Positions 34,411 through 42,878 of a DNA stretch of 64,000 nucleotides are shown piece by piece (the first letter of the stretch is position 1; every line of letters begins with the position of its first letter). The notes under the pieces were generated by a model. That model had not been told where the DNA came from and did no database searches. It was given only the letters and a program-made list of their open reading frames with translations. The position numbers and the translations under genes were made by a program. Source of the DNA: JANXVR01 sp034667405 (lineage in GTDB: Bacteria; Actinomycetota; UBA4738; HRBIN12); NCBI GenBank assembly GCA_034667405.1, contig JAXDJX010000017.1, forward strand, positions 12,690-76,689, read 5' to 3'.

Positions 34411-34553
34411 GTGTTCACCTCCCACGACCGTGACCAGGTGCGGGAGCGGATCCTTGCGCTGGCCTCCTCCGACCCACGGACTCGAGGGCATGTACGGGGC
34501 CGATGGTCGGCAGGGTAGAAGGTCAGCTGAAGGAGATCGCTCGCGGCAACTGA
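34411..34553 (+). pseudogene. Degraded nucleotidyltransferase remnant
   Basis: From GTG 34411 the frame reads FTSHDRDQVRERILALASSDPRTRG, which matches the start of stand-alone nucleotidyltransferase (lincosamide/aminoglycoside-type) proteins, then stops at 34516. A second short frame ends in GQLKEIARGN at 34553 and may be the last residues of the same gene. The catalytic GSxxxGxxxxxSDxD core is missing, so this is an internal deletion remnant. Confidence 0.5.
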
Positions 34554-34563
34554 GCTGACTCGA

Positions 34564-35079
34564 TCAGAGAGTCGGAGGGGGCGGGATCGAGCCGATGGAC
34601 ATGATGCGAGCGGCGCGGTCGTCCCTCGGGACGTAGCAGCGGATCCCGTGTCCGTCCGAGGCCTTGATCACGAGAACACGCTGGAACAACACGACCGTCG
34701 CCGATCGCAACGACATGACGGCTGAGCCTCGCGAAGCTTCGAACCCGATCCGCGTTGCTCGCCCGCGCAGGTTCGTCCGCGCGAAGATGATCCGGCTGGA
34801 GGTCACCGCGACGATGCCCAGCTTGCAGAATGGAAAGATCGCGGCGTAGCAGACGCAGATGCACACCAGTAGGGTCAAAGATTCCCCCGAGTGGCCTGTG
34901 TTCCTGTAAGAGGAGTAATCCAGCACACCGTTGATCAGTATCCCTGCAAGCAGCCCCATCATCGGATGGGCGCCCGCGATTCCCGCCACTGCTTCTTCTA
35001 CTACCTCACCGGGTAGAAGGAGCGGCTGAACTTTCCCACGCGTGCGCTCGAACATCTGCGCCCTGCGTTCGGCCAACAT
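34564..35079 (-). CDS. Membrane protein with PH-like domain, function unknown
   Basis: 171 aa from ATG 35079 (ATG 35055 also possible). N-terminal LLLPGEVVEEAVAGIAGAHP is followed by two short membrane helices (MMGLLAGILINGVLDY and LLVCICVCYAAIFPF), then LGIVAVTSSRIIFARTN and SATVVLFQRVLVIKAS, strands resembling bacterial PH-like (bPH) domains. The tail is Pro-rich (SIPPPPTL). Role unknown. Confidence 0.55.
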   Translation of the reverse strand: MLAERRAQMFERTRGKVQPLLLPGEVVEEAVAGIAGAHPMMGLLAGILINGVLDYSSYRNTGHSGESLTLLVCICVCYAAIFPFCKLGIVAVTSSRIIFARTNLRGRATRIGFEASRGSAVMSLRSATVVLFQRVLVIKASDGHGIRCYVPRDDRAARIMSIGSIPPPPTL

Positions 35080-35161
35080 GGGCGGATTCTATGTCGGTCC
35101 CATGACCCCTCGATAATGGCGCTCGACGAACTGCGCCTTCTCCACGCTCAGCAAGGGGACG

Positions 35162-35449
35162 TCAGGCTCGGACTCTGTCGTCGATGAAGAGATACACCGT
35201 GAACGGTTGTCCGTTGTCGACGAACGTGTCCTTCGTGGCTCGAGCGCACACCCGCCCGTTGCCGTTGAAGTCGGAGGCGTTGTCCGCCTGGTACGGCTCG
35301 GTTGCCACGTCCCACCTGCGGAAGGCGGAAGCAGGGTTCGGGCACGTGCCGCCCGACCCCGCGGTCGCGGAGGTGGCGCCGAGGATCGATCCACCCACCA
35401 TGATCGTCGACATCACCGACGCTGCCGCCACGATCCTGCGCACGCCCAT
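35162..35449 (-). CDS. Small secreted protein with DxNGNGxVC motif
   Basis: 95 aa with a signal peptide (residues 1-31, ending TSATAG). The mature part has two Cys (in GTCPNP and GRVCAR) and SDFNGNGRVCARAT, an Asp/Asn loop like those in Excalibur-type or EF-hand-like calcium loops of secreted actinobacterial proteins. GGGAGG precedes the ATG. Extracellular; function unknown. Confidence 0.65.
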   Translation of the reverse strand: MGVRRIVAAASVMSTIMVGGSILGATSATAGSGGTCPNPASAFRRWDVATEPYQADNASDFNGNGRVCARATKDTFVDNGQPFTVYLFIDDRVRA

Positions 35450-35534
35450 CGCCCCTACCTCCCGTCGTTCGGATGGCTCACGGTACGGTCCTTGCAGCTA
35501 GACGCGCATCTGACATCTGTCATATCGTCCTGGG

Positions 35535-36224
35535 ATGCAGGTCACGCTCGACGGGGTCATCGACTCACTGCAGGAGTTGGAGCGGTGCCGCACGGTAGAC
35601 GAGTTCGCGGATCGAAGCATCGATCTGCTCTGGGACCTGATCCCGTCCGAAGACATCGGTTTCAACGAGCTGGATGAGGCGCGCCGCCGCGTCGACGCGT
35701 ACCGGTTTCGAAGCGTGAGTGACCCCGAGGAGGGGTCGGACGAGGTCTTCTGGTCCTACGCCGATGAACTGCCAATCTGCTGGGGTATCCCTCCCGGCGC
35801 GGCTGGCGTGGTGCGGACGCAGGACGTCGTTTCCCGGCGTGTGCTCCGCAGCATGAAGATCTATACGGAGGTGCTCCGTCCCTCCGGCATCGAGTTCGAG
35901 ATGAAGATGGCTCTGGAGTCGCCGACGTGGATCAGCCGGGCGTTCATGTTCTCAAGATCGGATCGCGAGTACACAGATCGGGAAGCCGAACGCGCACGGC
36001 TGGTCGCTCCACATCTTGCCGCCATCTATCGACGGCTGCGCGCGACGTCTGCATTGACCTCGCGGGAGGTGGAGGTGATCGACCTGGTCGCTCGTGGCCT
36101 CACCAACCGGGAGATCGCGGCGCAGCTCAGCGTCTCGCCCGGCACCGTCCGCTCCCACCTTGAGCACGCGTTCGCGAAGCTCTCGGTCGGTACCAGGACG
36201 GCCGCGGTTGCCGCTCTACGCTGA
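35535..36224 (+). CDS. LuxR-family transcriptional regulator
   Basis: 229 aa. The last 65 residues are a LuxR-type HTH (LTSREVEVIDLVARGLTNREIAAQLSVSPGTVRSHLEHAFAKL). The N-terminal 160 residues are a sensor region, GAF-like by length and strand pattern, that I cannot assign; it lacks the response-regulator phosphoacceptor motif. This type usually senses a small ligand. No obvious target beyond the flanking small genes. Confidence 0.8.
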   Translation: MQVTLDGVIDSLQELERCRTVDEFADRSIDLLWDLIPSEDIGFNELDEARRRVDAYRFRSVSDPEEGSDEVFWSYADELPICWGIPPGAAGVVRTQDVVSRRVLRSMKIYTEVLRPSGIEFEMKMALESPTWISRAFMFSRSDREYTDREAERARLVAPHLAAIYRRLRATSALTSREVEVIDLVARGLTNREIAAQLSVSPGTVRSHLEHAFAKLSVGTRTAAVAALR

Positions 36225-36234
36225 GCGTTCTCCT

Positions 36235-37182
36235 TCACGCCTCGCCCGATGCCGCACGGCCACGGAGCGCCCACTCAGCCGCGTCACCGGCCAGGTCCTG
36301 CAACCGCTCCGCGAAATGAGCGATCTCCTCGACGCTCAGCATCGACGCCCAGTCGCGCCTCCCACCCGAACGGAAGAACCGCTCGGGCGAGACCCACAGA
36401 TCCATGTGGGCGTCGGGTGCGGTCGCGGCCGCGCGGGAGCGCATCGACGCGAACCCGGCCGCTTCGACGAACTCCGGCCATCGGTCCTGATCCACCTGGA
36501 CCCCTAGTGCCGCGGCAACCCGCCGCATCTCGCTGTCGAGGTCGGCCCACATGTCGGTGTAGTGGAACAAGTGAACGTTCGGTTCGGTCCGCGCATCCCA
36601 GTACGTGCGGATGTGTTGGCAGTAGTCGTCCAACCCGTTCGGCCCGCTACCGGTCGGGGGCTCGTGATTGTCGATGAACCAGCGAACGAAGTCCCCGGGG
36701 TCCTCAGGCGGTTCTTCACGGTCGGAGAGGTCGGGCCCGACCGGGCCTGCCGCGGCCACGCGGAGTTCGTCCAGATGGTCCCGGCGCATGTTCTCGCTGT
36801 GATCGAGGTCGGAGAGCGCGACGTCGAGGGGATGACGGATCACGGCGATGTAGGTGACCGACTCGAGTCGCGGGAGCCCGTCGAGCGGCGTATGCGTCTT
36901 CATGAAGCGCCGGTGCGTCTGCGCGTCGAGGATGCCGAACACCTCGTCGTCGCTGCGGATCAACATGTCGAGCCACGGTGAGATCGTGCTGATCGGCGCG
37001 CCCAGGTCGACCCGGTCGAACAGCAGCATCCCGACGATGGTCTGCATCCATGTGGTGCCGCACTTGGCCGGTGTGGTGATCACGACATCGTCGGGCCGGA
37101 AGGTGAACCGTCCCCACCGCGCGCTGTCCGCCATGAAGCCCTGGTACCGGCGCAGCGCGGGTTGGGTCTTTTCAGACGTCAT
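36235..37182 (-). CDS. PAPS-dependent sulfotransferase
   Basis: 315 aa. The 5'-phosphosulfate loop TTPAKCGTTWMQTI (residues 36-49) and the 3'-phosphate motif VIRHPLDVALSDLDH identify a cytosolic sulfotransferase. The likely catalytic His lies in RRFMKTHTPLDGLP. It should transfer sulfate from PAPS to a small hydroxyl or amine compound. A small membrane protein gene ends seven bases upstream, so they may be one operon. Confidence 0.85.
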   Translation of the reverse strand: MTSEKTQPALRRYQGFMADSARWGRFTFRPDDVVITTPAKCGTTWMQTIVGMLLFDRVDLGAPISTISPWLDMLIRSDDEVFGILDAQTHRRFMKTHTPLDGLPRLESVTYIAVIRHPLDVALSDLDHSENMRRDHLDELRVAAAGPVGPDLSDREEPPEDPGDFVRWFIDNHEPPTGSGPNGLDDYCQHIRTYWDARTEPNVHLFHYTDMWADLDSEMRRVAAALGVQVDQDRWPEFVEAAGFASMRSRAAATAPDAHMDLWVSPERFFRSGGRRDWASMLSVEEIAHFAERLQDLAGDAAEWALRGRAASGEA

Positions 37183-37188
37183 CTGTCC

Positions 37189-37467
37189 TCATCGGCGACC
37201 CCGGTCCTTGGCGATGCCGCGTCCTTTGCCGAACACACCGACATCGACCAGGACCCCCAGCACCACGATGATCGTTTTGCCGGCCTGTTCGTGGATCGAG
37301 TTCTGTGCGATCGCGTAGGCGATCGTGGTGGTCGGGAGGAAGAAGAACCCCAGGGTCGGCAGGAGCCATCGTCCGTACGCGCGGCTCATGTAGTGGGTGA
37401 AGAGCCATAGGAACGCGATGGCGAACCGCGGGGTGATGAACCCAAGCAGAACGACCAGGCAGCCCAC
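37189..37467 (-). CDS. Small two/three-helix membrane protein
   Basis: 92 aa from GTG 37467. Hydrophobic segments at CLVVLLGFITPRFAIAFLWLF, WLLPTLGFFFLPTTTIAYAIA and TIIVVLGVLVDVGVFG, then a basic tail ending KGRGIAKDRGRR. Resembles short actinobacterial integral membrane proteins of unknown role. Lies directly upstream of the sulfotransferase in the same direction. Confidence 0.6.
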   Translation of the reverse strand: MGCLVVLLGFITPRFAIAFLWLFTHYMSRAYGRWLLPTLGFFFLPTTTIAYAIAQNSIHEQAGKTIIVVLGVLVDVGVFGKGRGIAKDRGRR

Positions 37468-37592
37468 GGGCCCACTCTATAGAGGGGGCTCCGACGCCGT
37501 GCACGTCACCGCCTGCTCTTCAAGACCCCGTCTGCGCCATCGAGCAGACGCTGACACCGACCGGGTGGAAGACGCTTCGGACGTCCAGCGGC

Positions 37593-39065
37593 TCAAGTTT
37601 GTAGGTTCCACCACACTCCGCCGGGGCCGGTGTAGCTGGTTCCTTCTCCCCAGACGCCGAACGTCTTGCCCGCGTTGGTGATCGCGATCTCGCCGTAGTC
37701 GCCATAGACCTCTTGGAAGCCCTGTGGCGTCTTGTACGCGGCACCGCCGGTGGCATCGGAGATCTTCACCGGTGCGGTCCACGTCGTGCCGCCGTCGGTC
37801 GAACTGCGGTACCACACGTTCCAGGCGTCTACGTTGCCGTTGTTCGTCTGCATGTACCAGACGCGGACATCGCCGCTGCCCGTGGCCTCGACCGTGGGGC
37901 TGGTCGCCTCCTCGCCTGCGACCGACAAGGCCGTCCGCGATCCCCAAGTGAGTCCGCCGTCGGTGGATCGTTTCACGAAGATCCGCTGCGGCCCCTGATC
38001 GACCGTGGCACCGTCGTAGACGTAGGTCAGGGCGCCGTTCGCGTCCGAACTGACACCGCTGTGGCCCAGGTAGAAGTCCGAGCCGCATCCTGCGGCCGTG
38101 CACGGTTCGCCGATCGGCACGGTGTCGACCAAAACGTTCGTCCAGGTGGCGCCGTGATCCCTGGACACGAAGACACGGTGCTCCACCTGTCCGACCGCGG
38201 CGCCTCCCGGCCCCGAGTAGTCGATGCTGCCTTCGGAGAAGACCACCGTTCCGTCGGGAAGGACGGCGGCATCGTAGGCGAAGTAGTAGCGGGTCGAGTC
38301 GTCGACCTTGATCTGTGTCCAGGTGGCGCCGAAGTCATGCGACACTGCCATCCACGGGTCCCCGCCCGTCGGTCCGTTGAACGAAACGTAGACGTCGCGG
38401 CCGGTTGGCGACGTCGTGAGGACGGGCTTGTCGGTCCATGAGACGTTTCCGAAGGTGCTCACGGGCTCACTCCACGTCTTGCCGTGATCGGTCGACTTGA
38501 TGAACATGGTGTTGAACCCGTTCAGATACGCGGCATACACCGCGCCGGTGTTCTTCACGACCTCGACGATCGGGTCGTACTGCCAGGATCCCTTGCAGGC
38601 GCACAGGGGCTGGAGCTTCCCGAATGTCTTCCCGCCGTCCTTCGAGGTGCGCAAGGCCATCCACGGCACCGGGCAGTTGCCCGAACATGGCTTGGCGGCG
38701 AAATGCGTGGCGATCATGTAGACGTAGGGGGCGCTCGGGTCGGCGGCGACCGCCGGCTCCCAGTCGTCCGTGTTTGGATCGAAGACGGCCTCTCCCGTCC
38801 ATCCCGGAGCCGCGCGATGGGGGATCCGTGGCGCGACCCCGAACGTCCCGTTGGCCTTCGCCTCGGCGATAGCCTCAAGGTGCTCGGCCGTCAACTCTTC
38901 TTGCTCTTGTGCCTCGGGGTTGGCGGTGCTGTTTGCGCGCGCCTGGTCGCCTGGGGCGTCTGCGCGAGAGCCTGCCGTCGAGGAGGGGTTCCGAAGGGCG
39001 CCGACCGCGAATGCGAAGAGCACCAAGAGTGCGACGACCAGAGCGACGAGGGACGAGCGGCGCAT
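37593..39065 (-). CDS. Secreted BNR/Asp-box repeat (sialidase-like propeller) protein
   Basis: 490 aa. An N-terminal hydrophobic segment (residues 6-25) anchors or exports the protein; a linker rich in Gln, Glu and Ala follows. Six Asp-box motifs are visible: SKDGGKTF, STDHGKTW, SHDFGATW, SRDHGATW, STDGGLTW and STDGGTTW, giving a six-bladed propeller. Sialidases share the fold, but the Arg triad and Tyr/Glu needed for catalysis are not evident, so glycoside hydrolase activity is uncertain. Two Cys pairs (CSGNC, LCACK) suggest disulfides. Extracytoplasmic. Confidence 0.8.
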   Translation of the reverse strand: MRRSSLVALVVALLVLFAFAVGALRNPSSTAGSRADAPGDQARANSTANPEAQEQEELTAEHLEAIAEAKANGTFGVAPRIPHRAAPGWTGEAVFDPNTDDWEPAVAADPSAPYVYMIATHFAAKPCSGNCPVPWMALRTSKDGGKTFGKLQPLCACKGSWQYDPIVEVVKNTGAVYAAYLNGFNTMFIKSTDHGKTWSEPVSTFGNVSWTDKPVLTTSPTGRDVYVSFNGPTGGDPWMAVSHDFGATWTQIKVDDSTRYYFAYDAAVLPDGTVVFSEGSIDYSGPGGAAVGQVEHRVFVSRDHGATWTNVLVDTVPIGEPCTAAGCGSDFYLGHSGVSSDANGALTYVYDGATVDQGPQRIFVKRSTDGGLTWGSRTALSVAGEEATSPTVEATGSGDVRVWYMQTNNGNVDAWNVWYRSSTDGGTTWTAPVKISDATGGAAYKTPQGFQEVYGDYGEIAITNAGKTFGVWGEGTSYTGPGGVWWNLQT

Positions 39066-39169
39066 CAGGGGGCCTCCTGTGTGAGGGCGAGGACACTGCT
39101 GTTGCCTCGAAACTAGTCAGTTCTTTCGCCTGGGTCAATGAGCGAGTGGAGCGCCCGTAGGATGGCGGG

Positions 39170-40213
39170 ATGGTGATGATGGACGCGCTGACGAAGCAGA
39201 CCTCAGGCCCCGGGCTCACCCTGGCCAAGGTCCCGGTCCCCGTTATCGGGATCAACGACCTCTTGATCCGGGTGGAGCGCGCCGGGATCTGTGGCACGGA
39301 CCTCCATATCGCCGATTGGAACGAGTGGGCGCAGGACGCTGTGAAGCTACCCCTGGTGCTCGGCCACGAGTTCGTCGGGGAGGTGGTCGAGGTTGGTTCC
39401 AACGTCAGTGACTTCCGGCCGGGAGAGTTGGTCTCCGGGGAAGGACACGTCGTGTGTGGGCGCTGCAGGAACTGCATGGCGGGGCGGCGTCATCTGTGCG
39501 CGCAGAGTTCGAGCATCGGCGTGGATCGGCCCGGCGCGTTCGCCGAGTACATCGCGCTACCCATGACCAACGTGTGGCATCACGATCCGGCGATCGATCG
39601 AGACGTGGCGGCGATCTTCGACCCATTCGGCAACGCGGTTCACTCTGCGCTCCAGTTCCCGGTGCTGGGCGAAGACGTGCTCATCACCGGTGCCGGGCCG
39701 ATCGGCCTGATGGCGTGCGCGGTCGTGCGTCACGCCGGCGCCCGGTACGTGGTGATCACCGACGTCAATCCGCACCGCCTGGCGTTGGCGGAAGGACTGG
39801 GCGCGACGCGAGCGGTCGACATCCGCTCGACCTCACTCGCCGATGTCCAGAAAGAGCTGGACATGAAGGAAGGCTTCGACGTGGGCCTGGAGATGAGCGG
39901 CAACCCGGATGCGATGCACGACATGCTTGCGAACATGTGCCACGGCGGGAAGATCGCCCTGCTCGGCCTGCCCGACCATCCGTTCGCGATCGATTGGAAC
40001 GCGGTGATCCACGACATGATCACCATCAAGGGTGTGTACGGCCGCGAGATGTATGAGACCTGGTACATGATGACCGTGATGATGCAAGGGGGCTTGGACG
40101 TCGCCCCGGTGATCACCCATCGCTTCCACTACTCGAAGTTCGAAGAGGCCTTCGAGGCCGCGCGGTCGGGCGAGGCGAGCAAGGTGCTCTTGTACTGGCG
40201 GGAGGAGCCATGA
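39170..40213 (+). CDS. tdh: L-threonine 3-dehydrogenase
   Basis: 347 aa zinc-dependent medium-chain dehydrogenase that oxidises L-threonine to 2-amino-3-ketobutyrate with NAD+. Catalytic zinc ligands Cys41 (GICGTDLH), His66-Glu67 (LGHEFVGE); structural zinc Cys96, Cys99, Cys102, Cys110 (CGRCRNCMAGRRHLC). NAD fold ITGAGPIGLMACAV. Long stretches such as IFDPFGNAVH and GFDVGLEMSGNP agree with E. coli Tdh as I recall it. The ATG at 39170 is one of four clustered candidates. The stop overlaps kbl (ATGA), forming the classic threonine-to-glycine operon. Confidence 0.95.
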   Translation: MVMMDALTKQTSGPGLTLAKVPVPVIGINDLLIRVERAGICGTDLHIADWNEWAQDAVKLPLVLGHEFVGEVVEVGSNVSDFRPGELVSGEGHVVCGRCRNCMAGRRHLCAQSSSIGVDRPGAFAEYIALPMTNVWHHDPAIDRDVAAIFDPFGNAVHSALQFPVLGEDVLITGAGPIGLMACAVVRHAGARYVVITDVNPHRLALAEGLGATRAVDIRSTSLADVQKELDMKEGFDVGLEMSGNPDAMHDMLANMCHGGKIALLGLPDHPFAIDWNAVIHDMITIKGVYGREMYETWYMMTVMMQGGLDVAPVITHRFHYSKFEEAFEAARSGEASKVLLYWREEP

Positions 40214-41394
40214 TCGGGGACGTGCGCAAACAGCTCGACGGTGAGTTGGATGCGATGAGAGAGGCCGGCACCTACAAGTCCGAGCGCGTGCTCTCGACGC
40301 CGCAAGGTGCCCACGTAGGGATCACTGGGCGTGAAGGCGACCAGATCGTCAACATCTGCGCGAACGATTACCTGGGTCTGGCCAACCATCCCGAGATCGT
40401 CGCGGCCGCCCGCGATGCGCTCGATCGCTGGGGGTTCGGAGTGGCGTCCGTCCGGTTCATCTGTGGGACGCAGCAGCTGCACAAGGATCTGGAGGCCGCG
40501 CTGACCACGTTCCTCCAGACCGAGGACACCATCCTCTACCCCTCGTGCTTCGACGCGAACGGAGGGCTGTTCGAGACGTTGCTCACCGAGGAGGACGCGG
40601 TCATCTCCGACGCGCTGAACCACGCGAGCATCATCGACGGGATACGGCTCACGAAGGCCCGGCGCCTCCGCTACGCCAACGGCGACATGGACGAACTGGA
40701 GCGATGCCTGAAGGAGTCGGCGGGCGCTCGGCGCACACTCATCGCGACCGACGGCGTGTTCTCGATGGACGGTTTGATCGCAAACTTGTCGGCCATCTGC
40801 GATCTCGCCGAACGCTACGGCGCGATGGTCATGGTCGATGACTCCCACGGCGTCGGGGTGTTGGGGGCGCGTGGTCGTGGCACCCCGGAACATCACGGGG
40901 TGATAGACCGCATCGACATCCTCACGGGCACGCTCGGCAAGGCGCTCGGCGGCGGTGGCGGCGGGTACACGAGCGGTCGGCGGGAGATCGTCGAACTGAT
41001 GCGGCAACGCTCGCGCCCCTACCTGTTCTCCAACAGCATCACCCCGGCGGTCGCCGGAGCGTCACTGCGTGCGATCGAACTGCTGTCCGCATCGACAGAG
41101 CTCCGGGACCGACTGGTGAAAAACACGACGCTGTTCCGCGAGTTGGTTGCCGCTTCCGGCCTCACCTTTCTGCCGGGGGAGCACCCGATCGTGCCCATCA
41201 TGATCAGCGAAGAACGCCTACTGAAGCCCATCACCGATGGTGTGTTCGAGGCCGGTCTCCACGTGGCCGGCTTCTCCTACCCGGTGGTGCCCATGGGCAA
41301 GGCCCGCATCCGCACGCAGGTGTCGGCGGCACACAGCGAGGATGATCTCCGCTTCGCCGTCTCGACCCTGTCACGCGTAGCCGCTGCCAACTAG
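40210..41394 (+). CDS. kbl: Glycine C-acetyltransferase (2-amino-3-ketobutyrate CoA ligase)
   Basis: 394 aa fold-type I PLP enzyme that cleaves 2-amino-3-ketobutyrate with CoA to glycine and acetyl-CoA. PLP Lys244 lies in TGTLGKALGG; DDSHGVGVLG carries the PLP-binding Asp and His; ANDYLGLANHPEI near residue 50 is the family start motif. GGGAGGAG precedes the ATG, which overlaps tdh by four bases. Works directly on the Tdh product, which is unstable when free, explaining tight coupling. Normal length. Confidence 0.95.
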   Translation: MIGDVRKQLDGELDAMREAGTYKSERVLSTPQGAHVGITGREGDQIVNICANDYLGLANHPEIVAAARDALDRWGFGVASVRFICGTQQLHKDLEAALTTFLQTEDTILYPSCFDANGGLFETLLTEEDAVISDALNHASIIDGIRLTKARRLRYANGDMDELERCLKESAGARRTLIATDGVFSMDGLIANLSAICDLAERYGAMVMVDDSHGVGVLGARGRGTPEHHGVIDRIDILTGTLGKALGGGGGGYTSGRREIVELMRQRSRPYLFSNSITPAVAGASLRAIELLSASTELRDRLVKNTTLFRELVAASGLTFLPGEHPIVPIMISEERLLKPITDGVFEAGLHVAGFSYPVVPMGKARIRTQVSAAHSEDDLRFAVSTLSRVAAAN

Positions 41395-41459
41395 GAGGTC
41401 TCACTTCCACTTCCGGGGCAGTTGTTGCCATCCCGCGAGAAGTAACGCACCATGTTCGG

Positions 41460-41710
41460 CACGAGAGGAAGGAGGTGGTCCAGCTTGCATGAACAGCCCG
41501 AGACCCTCGAGGTGACTGGCTGCTGAGCCGTCCCTCGCGGACGGGGCCACCTCCCCGTTCGCTCGCCGGGTGACCGGCAGAATCCAACCAGCTCACCGAC
41601 CTCACAGCCGCCGGCTGGTCTACCGGCCGAAACCCCAGCAGGGGTGGAACCGCTAGTGAGTGCATAGCAACCGAACGGGCTGGGCCATGGCGGCTCAGCC
41701 CGTTCGCGTT
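41460..41710 (+). ncRNA. Candidate structured RNA with 16S-tail complement (unassigned)
   Basis: A roughly 250-base gene-free stretch folds densely. (1) An 11-bp long-range stem pairs 41471-41481 (GGAGGTGGTCC) with 41544-41554 (GGGCCACCTCC), one G-U. (2) Inside it, CAGCC/GGCTG (41494-41498 with 41518-41522) and CCGTCC-CTCGC-GGACGG (41528-41544). (3) GCCGG-GTGA-CCGGC with a GNRA loop near 41565-41579. (4) CCAGC/GCTGG near 41587-41618 and CCCC-AGCA-GGGG near 41633-41644. (5) A terminator hairpin at 41672-41706. The purine-rich 5' part, 41466-41481, complements the canonical 16S 3' end. An 8-codon frame starts at ATG 41489. No protein frame fills the region. Strand is inferred from the terminator and the Shine-Dalgarno-like element. 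raiA-type RNAs are one comparison to make, not a match I can claim. Confidence 0.5.
41672..41706 (+). terminator. Strong hairpin at end of candidate RNA
   Basis: CGAACGGGCTG pairs perfectly over 11 bp with CAGCCCGTTCG, with further GCC/GGC pairing inside. It ends the structured stretch about 90 bases before the next gene and has a weakly T-rich flank (CGTTCGTGG). Confidence 0.7.
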
Positions 41711-41799
41711 CGTGGATCCGAAGCCCCGCCACTATTGCTTCCCCCGGCAACCGGGGAGTACGGTGGGCGGGTTCATACCTGATCTGGGAGGAGAGCGGT

Positions 41800-42279
41800 A
41801 TGAGACGGATCTCGATCCTGGCCCTTGGGGTAGCAGCCCTGTTGTTCGTCCCCGTCGCGTCGGCCCAAGCACACCCCCCGCACCAAGCGACGGACGAGTC
41901 TGATTTCGTTCTGAGGATCCGCTGTGACGGGTTCACCTTGGTCGACCAGGTGCACATCGAGGGTCGTCTCCAGCGCTTCTTCAACGAGGACGGGACGCGT
42001 CGCCGGGTCACCATCCACAACCGATGGGAAGGCACGATCACGAATAAAGCTACCGGCGAGTTCGTGGCGATCGATCCGGGCCATTGGACGGACACGTTGG
42101 TTGGGTCGGTCATCACGACCCGCGGACAGCTCTACAGCATCAAGATCGCCTCGCTCGGCATCTTCATCCACGGCGTCGGGAGGGTCGTCACGGATCTGCG
42201 TACCGGAGAGATCCTCTTCGAGTCTTCGACCGAGGCTCATCACCAGGACTACTCGGACCTCTGCAACGCCCTCGCGTGA
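41800..42279 (+). CDS. Secreted protein, function unknown
   Basis: 159 aa with a signal peptide (residues 1-24, ending ASAQA) and a beta-rich mature part containing VLRIRCDGFTLVDQVHIEGR and HNRWEGTITNKATGEFVAIDPGH; two Cys near the ends could pair. GGGAGGAG lies upstream. Homologues of this look (TNATGKxLxDxG-type) occur in groups of small secreted actinobacterial proteins without known role. A PD40 gene follows after 14 bases, likely co-transcribed. Confidence 0.7.
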   Translation: MRRISILALGVAALLFVPVASAQAHPPHQATDESDFVLRIRCDGFTLVDQVHIEGRLQRFFNEDGTRRRVTIHNRWEGTITNKATGEFVAIDPGHWTDTLVGSVITTRGQLYSIKIASLGIFIHGVGRVVTDLRTGEILFESSTEAHHQDYSDLCNALA

Positions 42280-42293
42280 AGGGAGGGGAACCG

Positions 42294-42878
42294 ATGCGTC
42301 AACATCAGCGGACATTTCGCAGCCTCTACGTCGCCGGTGCCCTCACGATCACGTTAGGAACTGCGGTCGCGATCGCTGCTCCGGCGTGGGCGACGTTCCC
42401 TGGCGCCAATGGACGCATCCTGTACTCGGCGCCCCTGTCGGGAGTGCAGACGGTCTTCTCCATCAACCCGAACGGCACGGGGGTCTTGGCACTCACCTCC
42501 ACCCACGAGGCCGGCAACGCCGAGTGGTCCGCCGACGGGACGAAGATCGTCTTCGATTCATACCGGAAGAACCATTGGAGCATCTTCGTGATGAACGCCA
42601 ACGGAACCGGCGTGACCCGCATCACGAGCGGCGGTGACGATGTCGCCCCGACATGGTCACCCGACGGGACGAAGATCGCCTATGGCTCTCGCCTCGACGG
42701 CAACATCTATGTGATCAACGCCAACGGAACCGGCAAGACGCAGATCGCGAGCGCAGGTGCGCGGAACCAATCGCCTGACTGGTCACCCGACGGGACGAAG
42801 ATCGCCTTCGATTCCTATCGCCAGAAGCACAACGACATCTTCGTGGTGAACCCGGATGAACCGGCAGCGCCAAGCTGA
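42294..42878 (+). CDS. Secreted PD40 propeller, N-terminal part of a frameshifted gene
   Basis: 194 aa with signal peptide (residues 1-34, ending AWAT) and PD40 blades WSADGTKIVFDSYRK, WSPDGTKIAYGS and WSPDGTKIAFDSYRQ, each followed by INANGTG-type loops. GGGAGGGG lies before the ATG. At 42855-42860 the pattern expects an NPDGTGSAK loop, but the sequence reads GGATGAACC, one G short; the frame then ends at TGA 42876-42878. The remaining blades continue in the next frame to 43171. Confidence 0.75.
   Translation: MRQHQRTFRSLYVAGALTITLGTAVAIAAPAWATFPGANGRILYSAPLSGVQTVFSINPNGTGVLALTSTHEAGNAEWSADGTKIVFDSYRKNHWSIFVMNANGTGVTRITSGGDDVAPTWSPDGTKIAYGSRLDGNIYVINANGTGKTQIASAGARNQSPDWSPDGTKIAFDSYRQKHNDIFVVNPDEPAAPS

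Noticed and set aside
41395..41665. Minus-strand frames across the candidate RNA region
   Set aside because: They continue into or oppose kbl, have no ribosome sites and show no recognisable protein pattern.
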